This document shows positions 14,582-21,399 of a stretch of 44,228 nt of DNA, piece by piece. This DNA is from Erysipelotrichaceae bacterium (GTDB lineage Bacteria > Bacillota_I > Bacilli_A > Erysipelotrichales > Erysipelotrichaceae). The notes below the pieces were generated by a model. It was not told the DNA's origin. It was given only the letters and a program-made list of their open reading frames with translations, and searched no databases. Made by a program: the position numbers and the translations under genes. The DNA is taken from NCBI GenBank assembly GCA_017428765.1, contig JAFRQF010000001.1, positions 1 through 44,228 on the forward strand. Direction: 5' to 3'. Within the stretch, counting starts at the first letter, position 1. The number at the start of each line of letters is the position of its first letter.

Positions 14582-15721
14582 TCAGTATACTTCGTCGTAT
14601 ATGTAAGTTCCGTCTAAGATCGACATGAAGACTTCGCTGATGTCGTTTGCGACGAACGAGGATTTGTCGACCAGATAGATCCCGAGCTCTTCGCCTTTGG
14701 CGTAGGTACTCGGGTACTTGCGGTCGAGCTCTTCGAAGACACAGAGTACCGGTACCGAGAGCACGTTGCCGAAGCGGTGGTTGTGGACATAGATCTCGTT
14801 GAGCGCTTCCGTATCGACCTTGGAAGATTTGCAGGAAACAAACAGCAGCTTGTTGTCCTTGATGATCAGGCAGTCGATCTCGCAGCGGACAGGGTACTTG
14901 TATTTCTCGTCCGCGAAATCGATGACCGTCGACATCTTCACATCATCGAAGAGTCCCGACTCCGTGAGCTTCACATAGAGATAGTTTTCCAAGAAGGCAC
15001 CGGATACCGCCACCATCTCCTGCAGTTTCCGGTTCTTGAAACGCAGGCGGCACTTGTCGTCGATCTTGAAGAGGTCTTCGATGTTTTTATAGGAATTGTC
15101 GGAAACGATCGCATTTCGGTCGCTTTCCGAAAGTTTATAGGTATTGAATCCAAGATTCTTGGAAGAGTTGACGATCGAATTGACCTTGGTGATGAAACGG
15201 GTGAAGGCGCTGTAGGTATCGATGTTCTTTTCCACTACCTGCATCAGGGTCTCTTTCGTTTCTTTGTCCGAGACGGGCTTGTGCATCGTGGACTGTATCA
15301 CACCTCCGCGCAGCGTCAGTACATCTTCGATCTCCAGCTTGAAGACCTTCCTTGTGATGATCGTGTGGCTGCGGTAATCTTTGATGCAGTTTTCTTCATC
15401 ATCGTAGTAGACGAGCCTGTTGTCGCGCTTCGATGCCATCTCAAACAGCAGCAAGGAAAGATATCGGGCACCGCCGACATCGATGATCAGATCTTCGTTG
15501 TTGTCGATGATCGCCTTGATCTGTGCTTCATCATCAGTCAGTTTTATGAAGTGCGTCTTTGCCTCACAATACTTGTCGATGACTTTTCGTATGTTTAAGA
15601 AATTATTTTTCGGAACGTCATGGTGGTAGACATAAAAAATCTCATCAACACCCAGGGTAAGGGCACTGACGACATTGTTCAAAGGATCCACATCATCATA
15701 TACGGTCAGTATCTTATTCAT
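14582..15721 (-). CDS. DUF1887 / Card1-like protein (CARF-like domain plus PD-(D/E)xK nuclease domain)
   Basis: A 379-residue soluble protein with the architecture of Card1/Can2, cyclic-oligoadenylate-activated nucleases of type III CRISPR systems. The N-terminal region (1-125) resembles a CARF fold, but the usual TGGTK ligand loop reads IDVGGARYLS (80-89). A linker of mixed helices follows. The C-terminal domain (240-350) has GAFLENYLY (E245), then EID (281-283) and VSCKSS (K298), matching GxWxE...NExD...ECK of the family except that the Glu two before Lys is Ser296. Both active sites are thus partly altered. The start codon overlaps the recR stop by 8 bp (ATGAATAA), so translation is probably coupled. 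No CRISPR array, Cas10 or ring-making polymerase is in the window. Confidence 0.78.
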   Translation of the reverse strand: MNKILTVYDDVDPLNNVVSALTLGVDEIFYVYHHDVPKNNFLNIRKVIDKYCEAKTHFIKLTDDEAQIKAIIDNNEDLIIDVGGARYLSLLLFEMASKRDNRLVYYDDEENCIKDYRSHTIITRKVFKLEIEDVLTLRGGVIQSTMHKPVSDKETKETLMQVVEKNIDTYSAFTRFITKVNSIVNSSKNLGFNTYKLSESDRNAIVSDNSYKNIEDLFKIDDKCRLRFKNRKLQEMVAVSGAFLENYLYVKLTESGLFDDVKMSTVIDFADEKYKYPVRCEIDCLIIKDNKLLFVSCKSSKVDTEALNEIYVHNHRFGNVLSVPVLCVFEELDRKYPSTYAKGEELGIYLVDKSSFVANDISEVFMSILDGTYIYDEVY

Positions 15722-16310
15722 CCTGGATCTTTCTTCTGTTGTCCATCGCTTTGATCAGCGTCAGATCGTCAGCATAATCCAAAGAGGCACCCATCGGCAG
15801 ACCGTGTGCCAGTCTTGTCACCAGGACACCTTTGTCCTTCAGGATCTTGTCGAGATACAAAGCCGTCATCTCACCATCCATCGTAGGGGAGGTGGCAACG
15901 ATGACTTCCTTTACCGAGCCATCGATCCTGCTGAGCAGTTTTTCGATATTGATATCTTCCGGATAGATCCCTTTGGAAGAAGAGATCAGACCGTTAAGGA
16001 CATGATACATACCCTTGTAGGAACCTGTTCTTTCGATCGCAGCCACATCCTGGGGATAGGCGACGACCATGATCGAAGAATTGCTGCGGGTCTTGTCTTT
16101 GCAGAAAAGACACTCGTCCTCGTCACTCAAAAAACCGCAGATCCTGCATTTTTTGATCTGCTTCAGTCCTTTGAGCGCATCGATCATCTCTTCGACCTGT
16201 TCGCTTGATCTGTCGAGCATTGTAAAGGCATAGCGCTGTGCCGTCTTTGTGCCGACGCCCGGCAGTTTCTCAAACGCCGAACAGAGTTCTTCAAACTTTT
16301 TCGGATACAT
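15714..16310 (-). CDS. recR: Recombination mediator RecR
   Basis: A 198-residue RecR that, with RecO, loads RecA at single-strand gaps. It shows an N-terminal helix-hairpin-helix (KLPGVGTKTAQRYAF), a four-cysteine zinc finger (CRICGFLSDEDECLFC, near 55-70), a TOPRIM domain (MVVAYPQDVAAIE, VIVATSPTMDGEMTALYL) and a C-terminal Walker-B-like segment (TRLAHGLPMGASLDYADDLTL). Length is usual. It follows ybaB by 3 bp, as in many Bacillota, but unusually continues into a Card1-like gene by an 8-bp overlap. Confidence 0.96.
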   Translation of the reverse strand: MYPKKFEELCSAFEKLPGVGTKTAQRYAFTMLDRSSEQVEEMIDALKGLKQIKKCRICGFLSDEDECLFCKDKTRSNSSIMVVAYPQDVAAIERTGSYKGMYHVLNGLISSSKGIYPEDINIEKLLSRIDGSVKEVIVATSPTMDGEMTALYLDKILKDKGVLVTRLAHGLPMGASLDYADDLTLIKAMDNRRKIQDE

Positions 16311-16313
16311 TTC

Positions 16314-16616
16314 TTACAGCGGAAGTCCCATCGCTGAAGCCATGGAGCCCAGCCTTTCTTTCTTCATCTCATCTGCTTTGCCGATCGCATCATTGACAGC
16401 GATCATGATCAGATCTTCGATCATCTCTTTGTCTTCCGGATTCAGGATGGAAGGATCAAGATTTACGGCAAGTACCTTGTTTTCACCGTTGACTGTAACT
16501 TTGACTAAGCCGTTTGATGCGACGCCTTCAAACTCGGTCGCGTTGATCTGTTCGGTCGCTTTCTCAAGCTGTTTCTGCATGGCCTGTGCCTGCTGCATCA
16601 GTTTATTGATATCCAT
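16314..16616 (-). CDS. YbaB/EbfC-family nucleoid-associated protein
   Basis: A 100-residue member of the YbaB/EbfC family, small dimeric DNA-binding proteins found between dnaX and recR in most bacteria. It starts MDINKLMQQAQAMQKQLEKA and has the central VKVTVNGENKVLAVNLDPS strand typical of the family. The ATG at 16616 is chosen because it follows the dnaX stop by one base and has GAGG (inside the dnaX end) at the right distance. A TTG four codons upstream is less likely. Confidence 0.93.
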   Translation of the reverse strand: MDINKLMQQAQAMQKQLEKATEQINATEFEGVASNGLVKVTVNGENKVLAVNLDPSILNPEDKEMIEDLIMIAVNDAIGKADEMKKERLGSMASAMGLPL

Positions 16617-16617
16617 C

Positions 16618-18303
16618 TTATTCCTCAACTTTCAATGTGTCACCGAAGAGGTCTTTCAGTTTCTCTTCCGGTGTCTTTTCTTTCTTTTCTTCGATATTGT
16701 ATTTTTCCACAAAGACCGGGGCCGGGTTCCTTCTGGCTTCGATCGGTGTGTTCTTGTACATTTCGATCAAGGCACGTTTCTTATCCTGGTCGATCGCATA
16801 GACCATCTTATCGATACCGAATTCCTTGTTCAGGAAACGGTAGAGGTCGCGGTTTGCGGAAAGGGTATTGATGTTGTCGGCCTGTGATCTGCTTCCGGAA
16901 ATGATGATCGCATCTTTGTTGGATGCGAACAGCTCCGTGCCGATCAGCATCTGATAGAATTTTCTCTTCTCCGGTTCATAGGCATAGAGATCGAGTTTGT
17001 TGTATACGATCTGGTCGGAGATCTTGAGATCCTTGTTGGCGTTGAGAAGAAGGGAAAGCAGATAGTTCATATCCGTTTCGATGACCTGCATCTCGGGATC
17101 AGGTTCGCTCTTTTCTTCCTGAATATCTTCCTTTACGGGTTTTGTTTCAATAACTTCTTCTTCAACAGTTTTTATTTCAGGTTCTTTGATCGTTTTTGTT
17201 ACCCTGGTAACTGTTTCTTTCGTTGTTCCTTTATCTTCCGCCATACGGATCAGGCAGAGTTCCAGGTAGACTAAGAAGTTCTGACTCTGTTTTTCCCTGG
17301 CGATCAGCTGTTCAAGATCGCGTATATCTTCAAACAGTGTTTCGTTTGGAACGACATTGATGATGTTCTGTGCTTCGGCTGCCGTGATCCTGGTCAGGAG
17401 TCTTTCTTTGCCCTGGTCGGAATAGATGAGTACATCTTTGACGATCTCGAGCAGATTGGCTGCCAGTCTTTTGACATCGGCACCGGCCGTATAGATATTG
17501 CGGACTTCGGATATGACTTCCGAGATCTGATGATCGTGGATCTTGAGATAGAGTTCCACTTCTTCGGCGACAGAGGTCAGTCCGAAGATGTGTTCGACAT
17601 CTTCAAGCTTCAGTTCATCCGGATTGTAGGACAGACACTGTTCCAGCAAGGACAAGGCATCACGCATGCCGCCTTCCGCCATGCGGGAAAGCTCTTCCGC
17701 AGCCTTTTCTTCATATGGGATCTTTTCTTTATCCAGGATCTCCATCATCCTCTTTTTGATCTCATACAGGGAGATCTTCGAGAAGTTGTAGCGCTGGCAT
17801 CTTGAAAGAACGGTCGGGATGACCTTCTGCGGATCGGTCGTTGCCAGGATGAAGATGACATGTGCCGGCGGTTCTTCCAGTGTTTTGAGCAGGGCATTGA
17901 AGGCCTGCGTCGTCAGCATATGGACCTCATCGATGATATAGACTTTGTATTTGCCGATCAATGGGGCATAGGGTACCTGTTCGATGATCTCACGGATGTC
18001 GTCGACACCGTTGTTGCTGGCGGCATCGAGTTCGATGATGTCCGGATGGTTTCCTTCCAGGTAGGCTTTGCAGTTGGGGCACTCATCACAGGCTTCGCCG
18101 TTGAAGTGTGAACAGTTGATCGCTTTGGCAAAAAGCTTGGCGATCGACGTCTTACCGGTACCCCTTGGTCCGGCAAAAAGATAGGCGTGGGCGATCTTGT
18201 TGTTTCTGATCGCATTCACCAGTGTTTTGACGATATATTCCTGTCCGACGACCTCGGAAAAACGGGACGGTCTGTATGTTCTGTAAAGTACCTGATATGC
18301 CAT
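16618..18303 (-). CDS. dnaX: DNA polymerase III subunits gamma/tau
   Basis: The clamp-loader ATPase, about 561 residues. Walker A is GPRGTGKTS near residue 45, the zinc module is CDECPNCKAYLEGNHPD, Walker B is IIDEVHML, and the sensor SRC motif is in TVLSRCQRYNF. A tau-like C-terminal extension from about 360 onward holds an acidic Glu/Lys/Thr-rich linker and a globular end. The start at 18303 (MAYQVLYRTYRPSRF) matches the conserved family N-terminus. TATAAT lies just 6 bases upstream with no well-placed Shine-Dalgarno, so the mRNA may be leaderless. A second in-frame ATG at 18321 would precede the promoter box. Confidence 0.95.
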   Translation of the reverse strand: MAYQVLYRTYRPSRFSEVVGQEYIVKTLVNAIRNNKIAHAYLFAGPRGTGKTSIAKLFAKAINCSHFNGEACDECPNCKAYLEGNHPDIIELDAASNNGVDDIREIIEQVPYAPLIGKYKVYIIDEVHMLTTQAFNALLKTLEEPPAHVIFILATTDPQKVIPTVLSRCQRYNFSKISLYEIKKRMMEILDKEKIPYEEKAAEELSRMAEGGMRDALSLLEQCLSYNPDELKLEDVEHIFGLTSVAEEVELYLKIHDHQISEVISEVRNIYTAGADVKRLAANLLEIVKDVLIYSDQGKERLLTRITAAEAQNIINVVPNETLFEDIRDLEQLIAREKQSQNFLVYLELCLIRMAEDKGTTKETVTRVTKTIKEPEIKTVEEEVIETKPVKEDIQEEKSEPDPEMQVIETDMNYLLSLLLNANKDLKISDQIVYNKLDLYAYEPEKRKFYQMLIGTELFASNKDAIIISGSRSQADNINTLSANRDLYRFLNKEFGIDKMVYAIDQDKKRALIEMYKNTPIEARRNPAPVFVEKYNIEEKKEKTPEEKLKDLFGDTLKVEE

Positions 18304-18344
18304 ACTCCCATTATACCTCATCGCTTCTTAATTGTTTGAAATAA

Positions 18345-18367
18345 GGAAAAAGATCCTTGCGGACCTT
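18345..18367 (-). terminator. Terminator after tadA
   Basis: On the minus strand AAGGTCC-GCAA-GGATCTT (one G-T pair; arms 18350-18356 and 18361-18367) is followed by TTTCCTTATTT. It separates tadA from dnaX, which then has its own promoter. Confidence 0.75.
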
Positions 18368-18402
18368 TATTTATCGTGTTTTGTATTTGCCTGGGAAATA
18401 AT

Positions 18403-18846
18403 TTAACGCTTATTTCTGAAGAACGTCTTCAGGATCTGGGAACATTCCTCTTCCATGACTCCGCCTTCGATGCCGGGGTAGTGATTGAGACCTTCGATCC
18501 TCTTGAATTCCACGTTGGAGACCAATGCTCCGCCTTTGGGATCCCTGCATCCGAAGACGATGTTGTCGATCCTTGAATTGACGATCGCTCCGGTACACAT
18601 CATACAGGGTTCCAGAGTGACATAAAGATCACAGCCTGTCATGTTCCAGTTGTTCAGTTTCCTGGCTGCTTTGATCATGCATTCGATCTCCGCATGATAA
18701 ATGGCGCAGTTCTTCTTTTCTTTCCGGTTGTGTGCTCTTGCGATGATCTTATCATCTTTGACGATCACACAGCCGACCGGAACTTCATCTTCTTTGAATG
18801 CTTTCAAGGCCTCCTGATAGGCCGCTATCATAAATCTCTTATCCAT
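18403..18846 (-). CDS. tadA: tRNA adenosine(34) deaminase
   Basis: A zinc-dependent deaminase of about 147 residues converting A34 to inosine in tRNA-Arg(ACG). The catalytic motif HAEIE (near residue 52) and the zinc ligands PCMMC (near 85) are intact, with the family pattern VPVGCVIVKDDKIIARAHN and the C-terminal helix EEECSQILKTFFR. No clear Shine-Dalgarno precedes the ATG at 18846; an ATG five codons downstream (18831) has AAGAGA before it and may be the true start. It lies 18 bp after the SRP RNA gene and before dnaX, a Bacillota-typical cluster. Confidence 0.92.
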   Translation of the reverse strand: MDKRFMIAAYQEALKAFKEDEVPVGCVIVKDDKIIARAHNRKEKKNCAIYHAEIECMIKAARKLNNWNMTGCDLYVTLEPCMMCTGAIVNSRIDNIVFGCRDPKGGALVSNVEFKRIEGLNHYPGIEGGVMEEECSQILKTFFRNKR

Positions 18847-18864
18847 AAATTCAATAATATAAAA

Positions 18865-18942
18865 ATGGTACACACAAACAGAGGTTCGTATGGCTGCTTA
18901 CTTCCGTACCTGACCAAGTTAGTAACGTGATTGTTGTACCAT
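18865..18942 (-). ncRNA. ffs: Small SRP RNA (4.5S)
   Basis: On the minus strand the ends ATGGTAC and GTACCAT pair. The apical part reads TTGGTCAGGTACGGAAGTA then AGCAGCC, the universally conserved SRP RNA tip that binds Ffh (GGTCAGG, GGAAG, AGCAGCC). The length of about 78 nt means only the S domain, without the Alu domain found in Bacillus. It is followed by TTTTT. Its position between the HAD gene and tadA-dnaX matches the known linkage of ffs with tadA/dnaX in Bacillota. Confidence 0.9.
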
Positions 18943-18946
18943 CATT

Positions 18947-18975
18947 ATTTTAGCTTAAGTTTTGTTTTCTTTCAA
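18947..18975 (-). promoter_or_regulatory. Promoter of the SRP RNA gene
   Basis: On the minus strand TTGAAA (18970-18975), a 17-bp spacer and TAAAAT (18947-18952) place initiation at the first base pairs of the SRP RNA stem. The -35 box overlaps the end of the HAD gene. Confidence 0.75.
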
Positions 18976-19637
18976 TCATCAAGGATGCTGCGGTCGAATT
19001 CATAAAAATCATTGATCCGCTGCCGTATCTCAGGAATATCCGGATTGTTTTCCTTTTTTATGACGACGATGTTCTTACATCCCGCTTTTGCGCCGTTTCG
19101 TATGGAAGTGGGGGAGTCATCAAAGATCAGACAGTCTTTGATATCGACATTCAGTCGCTTTGCGCCTTCCAGGTACATGTCTCTCTTGTCCGTCATGATA
19201 CCGTCATCATAGACGACTTTCTCTTTGTCGAACCACTGACCTAGTTTCAGCTGCTCAAAATAGAAGTCTACATTCACATCCAGAGAAGCTGTGCACATCG
19301 TGAAAGGGATCTTCCTTTCTTTCAGTTCTTCCAGCAGTTCTTCTGCACCGGAGATCAGTTTGTTTCTGTTCAGCGAACGGCAGATCTTATGGTAGTATTC
19401 GGTCTCTTTGCGTTTTGCCCAGTACATGATCTTCTCTTCATCATGCGGAAGGCCGAGGATCTCAAACATCTTCTCGACGAAAGGGTAGTTCCTCGTTCCG
19501 ATAAATTCTCCGTAAAAGGATTCCGCATCGATCTTTCCCTGGGACAATTCGTTGATCATAGCCTTCCAGGCCATATCATTGATGTCATCATCTGCAAACA
19601 GAGTCCCATTATAATCAAACAATACTGCTTTTATCAT
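18972..19637 (-). CDS. HAD-superfamily hydrolase (phosphoglucomutase/phosphatase-like)
   Basis: A protein of about 221 residues of HAD subfamily I (beta-phosphoglucomutase-like). The first motif is FDYNGTLF, in which the usual second Asp of DxDGT is Asn; the others are CTAS (motif II), the Lys in the linker and FDDSPTSIRNGAKAGCK (motif IV). The cap is helical. Substrate cannot be told. The D-to-N change in the general acid position could alter activity. The start at 19637 has GGATGG upstream; an ATG at 19646 is an alternative. Located between parS and ffs, with no operon partner. Confidence 0.82.
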   Translation of the reverse strand: MIKAVLFDYNGTLFADDDINDMAWKAMINELSQGKIDAESFYGEFIGTRNYPFVEKMFEILGLPHDEEKIMYWAKRKETEYYHKICRSLNRNKLISGAEELLEELKERKIPFTMCTASLDVNVDFYFEQLKLGQWFDKEKVVYDDGIMTDKRDMYLEGAKRLNVDIKDCLIFDDSPTSIRNGAKAGCKNIVVIKKENNPDIPEIRQRINDFYEFDRSILDD

Positions 19638-19654
19638 AGTTTCCATCCATCAAT

Positions 19655-19670
19655 TGTTTCACGTGAAACA
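19655..19670. promoter_or_regulatory. parS site 1
   Basis: TGTTTCACGTGAAACA is a perfect 16-bp palindrome identical to the consensus site bound by ParB/Spo0J, which nucleates the partition complex near the origin. It lies just upstream of the HAD gene start and about 10 kb from oriC. Confidence 0.95.
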
Positions 19671-19749
19671 TTTTTATCTTCCTTAAAGAAAAGGATAGGG
19701 GATCTTCATCATTATCCTCTTTCCTTATATATATTAGTATAGGGAAAAG

Positions 19750-19779
19750 AAAGGAATGTTTCACGTGAAACATTCCTTT
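19750..19779. terminator. parS site 2 embedded in the serS terminator
   Basis: The core TGTTTCACGTGAAACA (19757-19772) is flanked by AAAGGAA and TTCCTTT, giving a perfect 30-bp palindrome. On the minus strand it lies 11 bp past the serS stop and is followed by CTTTTCCC; on the plus strand TTTTGATTTTT follows. It therefore acts plausibly both as a ParB-binding site in DNA and as a terminator hairpin in RNA. Confidence 0.85.
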
Positions 19780-19789
19780 TGATTTTTAA

Positions 19790-21073
19790 CTATTTTCTGA
19801 CGATCTTCTTCTGTCCGCCCATATATGGCTGTAAAACTTCAGGGATATCAACAGAACCGTCTTCGTTGTAGTTGTTCTCCAGGAAGGCGATCAGCATTCT
19901 AGGTGGGGCAACGACGGTGTTGTTCAGTGTATGAGGCAGGTAGTTGCCTTTTTCACCTTTGACACGGATCTTCAGTCTTCTGGATTGCGCATCACCGAGG
20001 TTGGAGCAGGAACATACTTCAAAGTACTTCTGCTGACGAGGAGACCACGCCTCGACGTCACAGGATTTGACCTTCAGGTCAGCCAGGTCGCCGGAGCAGC
20101 ATTCCAGAGTTCTTACCGGGATATTCATGGATAAGAACAGATCGACGGAATATCTCCACATCTTGTTATACCATTCCATGGATTCTTCCGGCTTGCAGAT
20201 GACGATCATTTCCTGCTTCTCGAACTGGTGGATACGGTAGACACCGCGTTCTTCGATGCCGTGTGCACCGACTTCCTTACGGAAACAAGGAGAATAAGAG
20301 GTGAGGGTCATCGGAAGTTTGGATTCGTCGTTGATCGTGTCGATGAAACGGCCGATCATGGAATGTTCAGACGTACCGATCAGATAGAGGTCTTCGCCTT
20401 CGATCTTGTACATCATGTTTTCCATCTCTTTGAAAGACATGACACCGGTGACGACTTCCGAACGGATCATGAACGGCGGAACGCAATAGATGAATCCCTT
20501 ATTGATCATATAGTCTCTTGCATAGGCAAGGATCGCAGAATGTAATCTTGCGATATCACCGGTCAGATAATAGAAGCCGTTGCCGGACGTCTTTCTGGCG
20601 GAATCCAGATCGATGCCTTCGAAGCTTTCCATGATCTCTGTGTGATATGGGATATCGTAATTGAATTCTCTCTTGGTGCCGAACTGTTCGATCTCGACGT
20701 TTTCGGAATCATCTTTGCCGATAGGGACGGAAGCGTCGATGATGTTCGGGATCACCAGCATCCTCTCTCTGATTTGTGCTTCGAGTTCCGGTTCTTTCTT
20801 TTCGCATTCTTCGATCTCTTCACCGATCTTCTTGACGTTGGCTTTGACTTCTTCCGCTTCGTCTCTCTTGCCCTGAGACATCAGAGCACCGATCTGCTTG
20901 GAAGCGGAGTTCCTCTGGCTTCTGAGTTCATCGGCTTTCGTACGCAAAGCACGGTATTCTTCATCGAGTGCTTTCACTTCATCGACAAGGACGAGCTTCT
21001 CATCCTGGAACTTCTTGCGGATGTTCTCTTTGACCAGTTCCGGATTCTCTCTGATAAGTTTGATATCGATCAT
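19790..21073 (-). CDS. serS: Seryl-tRNA synthetase
   Basis: A class-II synthetase of 427 residues charging tRNA-Ser. It has the long N-terminal coiled-coil arm (about 28-105), and the catalytic motifs: motif 2 (SPCFRKEVGAHGIEERGVYRIHQFEKQE) and motif 3 (LNNTVVAPPRMLIAFLENN). It has the family's usual length. The start has AGGAGG seven bases upstream. Expression is controlled by the T-box leader directly upstream, and the gene ends at the parS-containing palindrome. Confidence 0.97.
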   Translation of the reverse strand: MIDIKLIRENPELVKENIRKKFQDEKLVLVDEVKALDEEYRALRTKADELRSQRNSASKQIGALMSQGKRDEAEEVKANVKKIGEEIEECEKKEPELEAQIRERMLVIPNIIDASVPIGKDDSENVEIEQFGTKREFNYDIPYHTEIMESFEGIDLDSARKTSGNGFYYLTGDIARLHSAILAYARDYMINKGFIYCVPPFMIRSEVVTGVMSFKEMENMMYKIEGEDLYLIGTSEHSMIGRFIDTINDESKLPMTLTSYSPCFRKEVGAHGIEERGVYRIHQFEKQEMIVICKPEESMEWYNKMWRYSVDLFLSMNIPVRTLECCSGDLADLKVKSCDVEAWSPRQQKYFEVCSCSNLGDAQSRRLKIRVKGEKGNYLPHTLNNTVVAPPRMLIAFLENNYNEDGSVDIPEVLQPYMGGQKKIVRK

Positions 21074-21084
21074 AAATTCCTCCT

Positions 21085-21280
21085 GAAAATAAAAAAGGTG
21101 AGCACAAGGGCGCAGCTGCGCGGTACCACCTTTACTTTTAACTTTCTCCCTTAACGCAGGATGACGTGCCGGATTAAGGCATCAAATAAGGCGGATTCAT
21201 CGAGCCTCCCCTGATAAGTTCCACCGACCCTTATCTCTCTTGAAAGTTCTGGCTCAATTACTGTTCCTTAACTTTTACAT
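21085..21280 (-). promoter_or_regulatory. T-box leader of serS
   Basis: On the minus strand the leader carries the conserved T-box GGTGGTACCGCG within an antiterminator/terminator region (21095-21132 plus T-run). Upstream are AGTA, AGAGAG and GGTGGAA Stem I elements, and GATGAA followed by TCC, a Ser codon consistent with the specifier. Uncharged tRNA-Ser would pair with the specifier and the T-box bulge, stabilising the antiterminator and allowing serS transcription. TATGAT just upstream (about 21290) is a likely -10 box. Confidence 0.92.
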
Positions 21281-21361
21281 TCAAATCATATCACAAAGCA
21301 ATTGAATATCCCAAAGAATTTCAAAACATTTCCTAGGTAATATATTGAAATCATCTCTAGA

Positions 21362-21394
21362 TAAAAAAGAGATCCCCTTGTTAGAAAGGGGATC
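21362..21394 (-). terminator. gyrA terminator
   Basis: On the minus strand GATCCCCTT and AAGGGGATC (perfect arms, 21371-21394) are followed by TCTTTTTTAT, just after the gyrA stop. Confidence 0.9.
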
Positions 21395-21399
21395 CTTGT

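Noticed and set aside
14777..15598. Long open frame antisense to the Card1-like gene
   Set aside because: It is a codon-bias shadow: the opposite strand gives a clear domain protein with family motifs and operon overlap.
13696..15721. CRISPR array belonging to the Card1-like gene
   Set aside because: No regularly spaced direct repeats were seen near this gene or elsewhere in the window.
20642..21154. Open frame antisense to serS and its T-box
   Set aside because: Runs through the T-box and serS in reverse, Phe/Asp-rich, no start signal.
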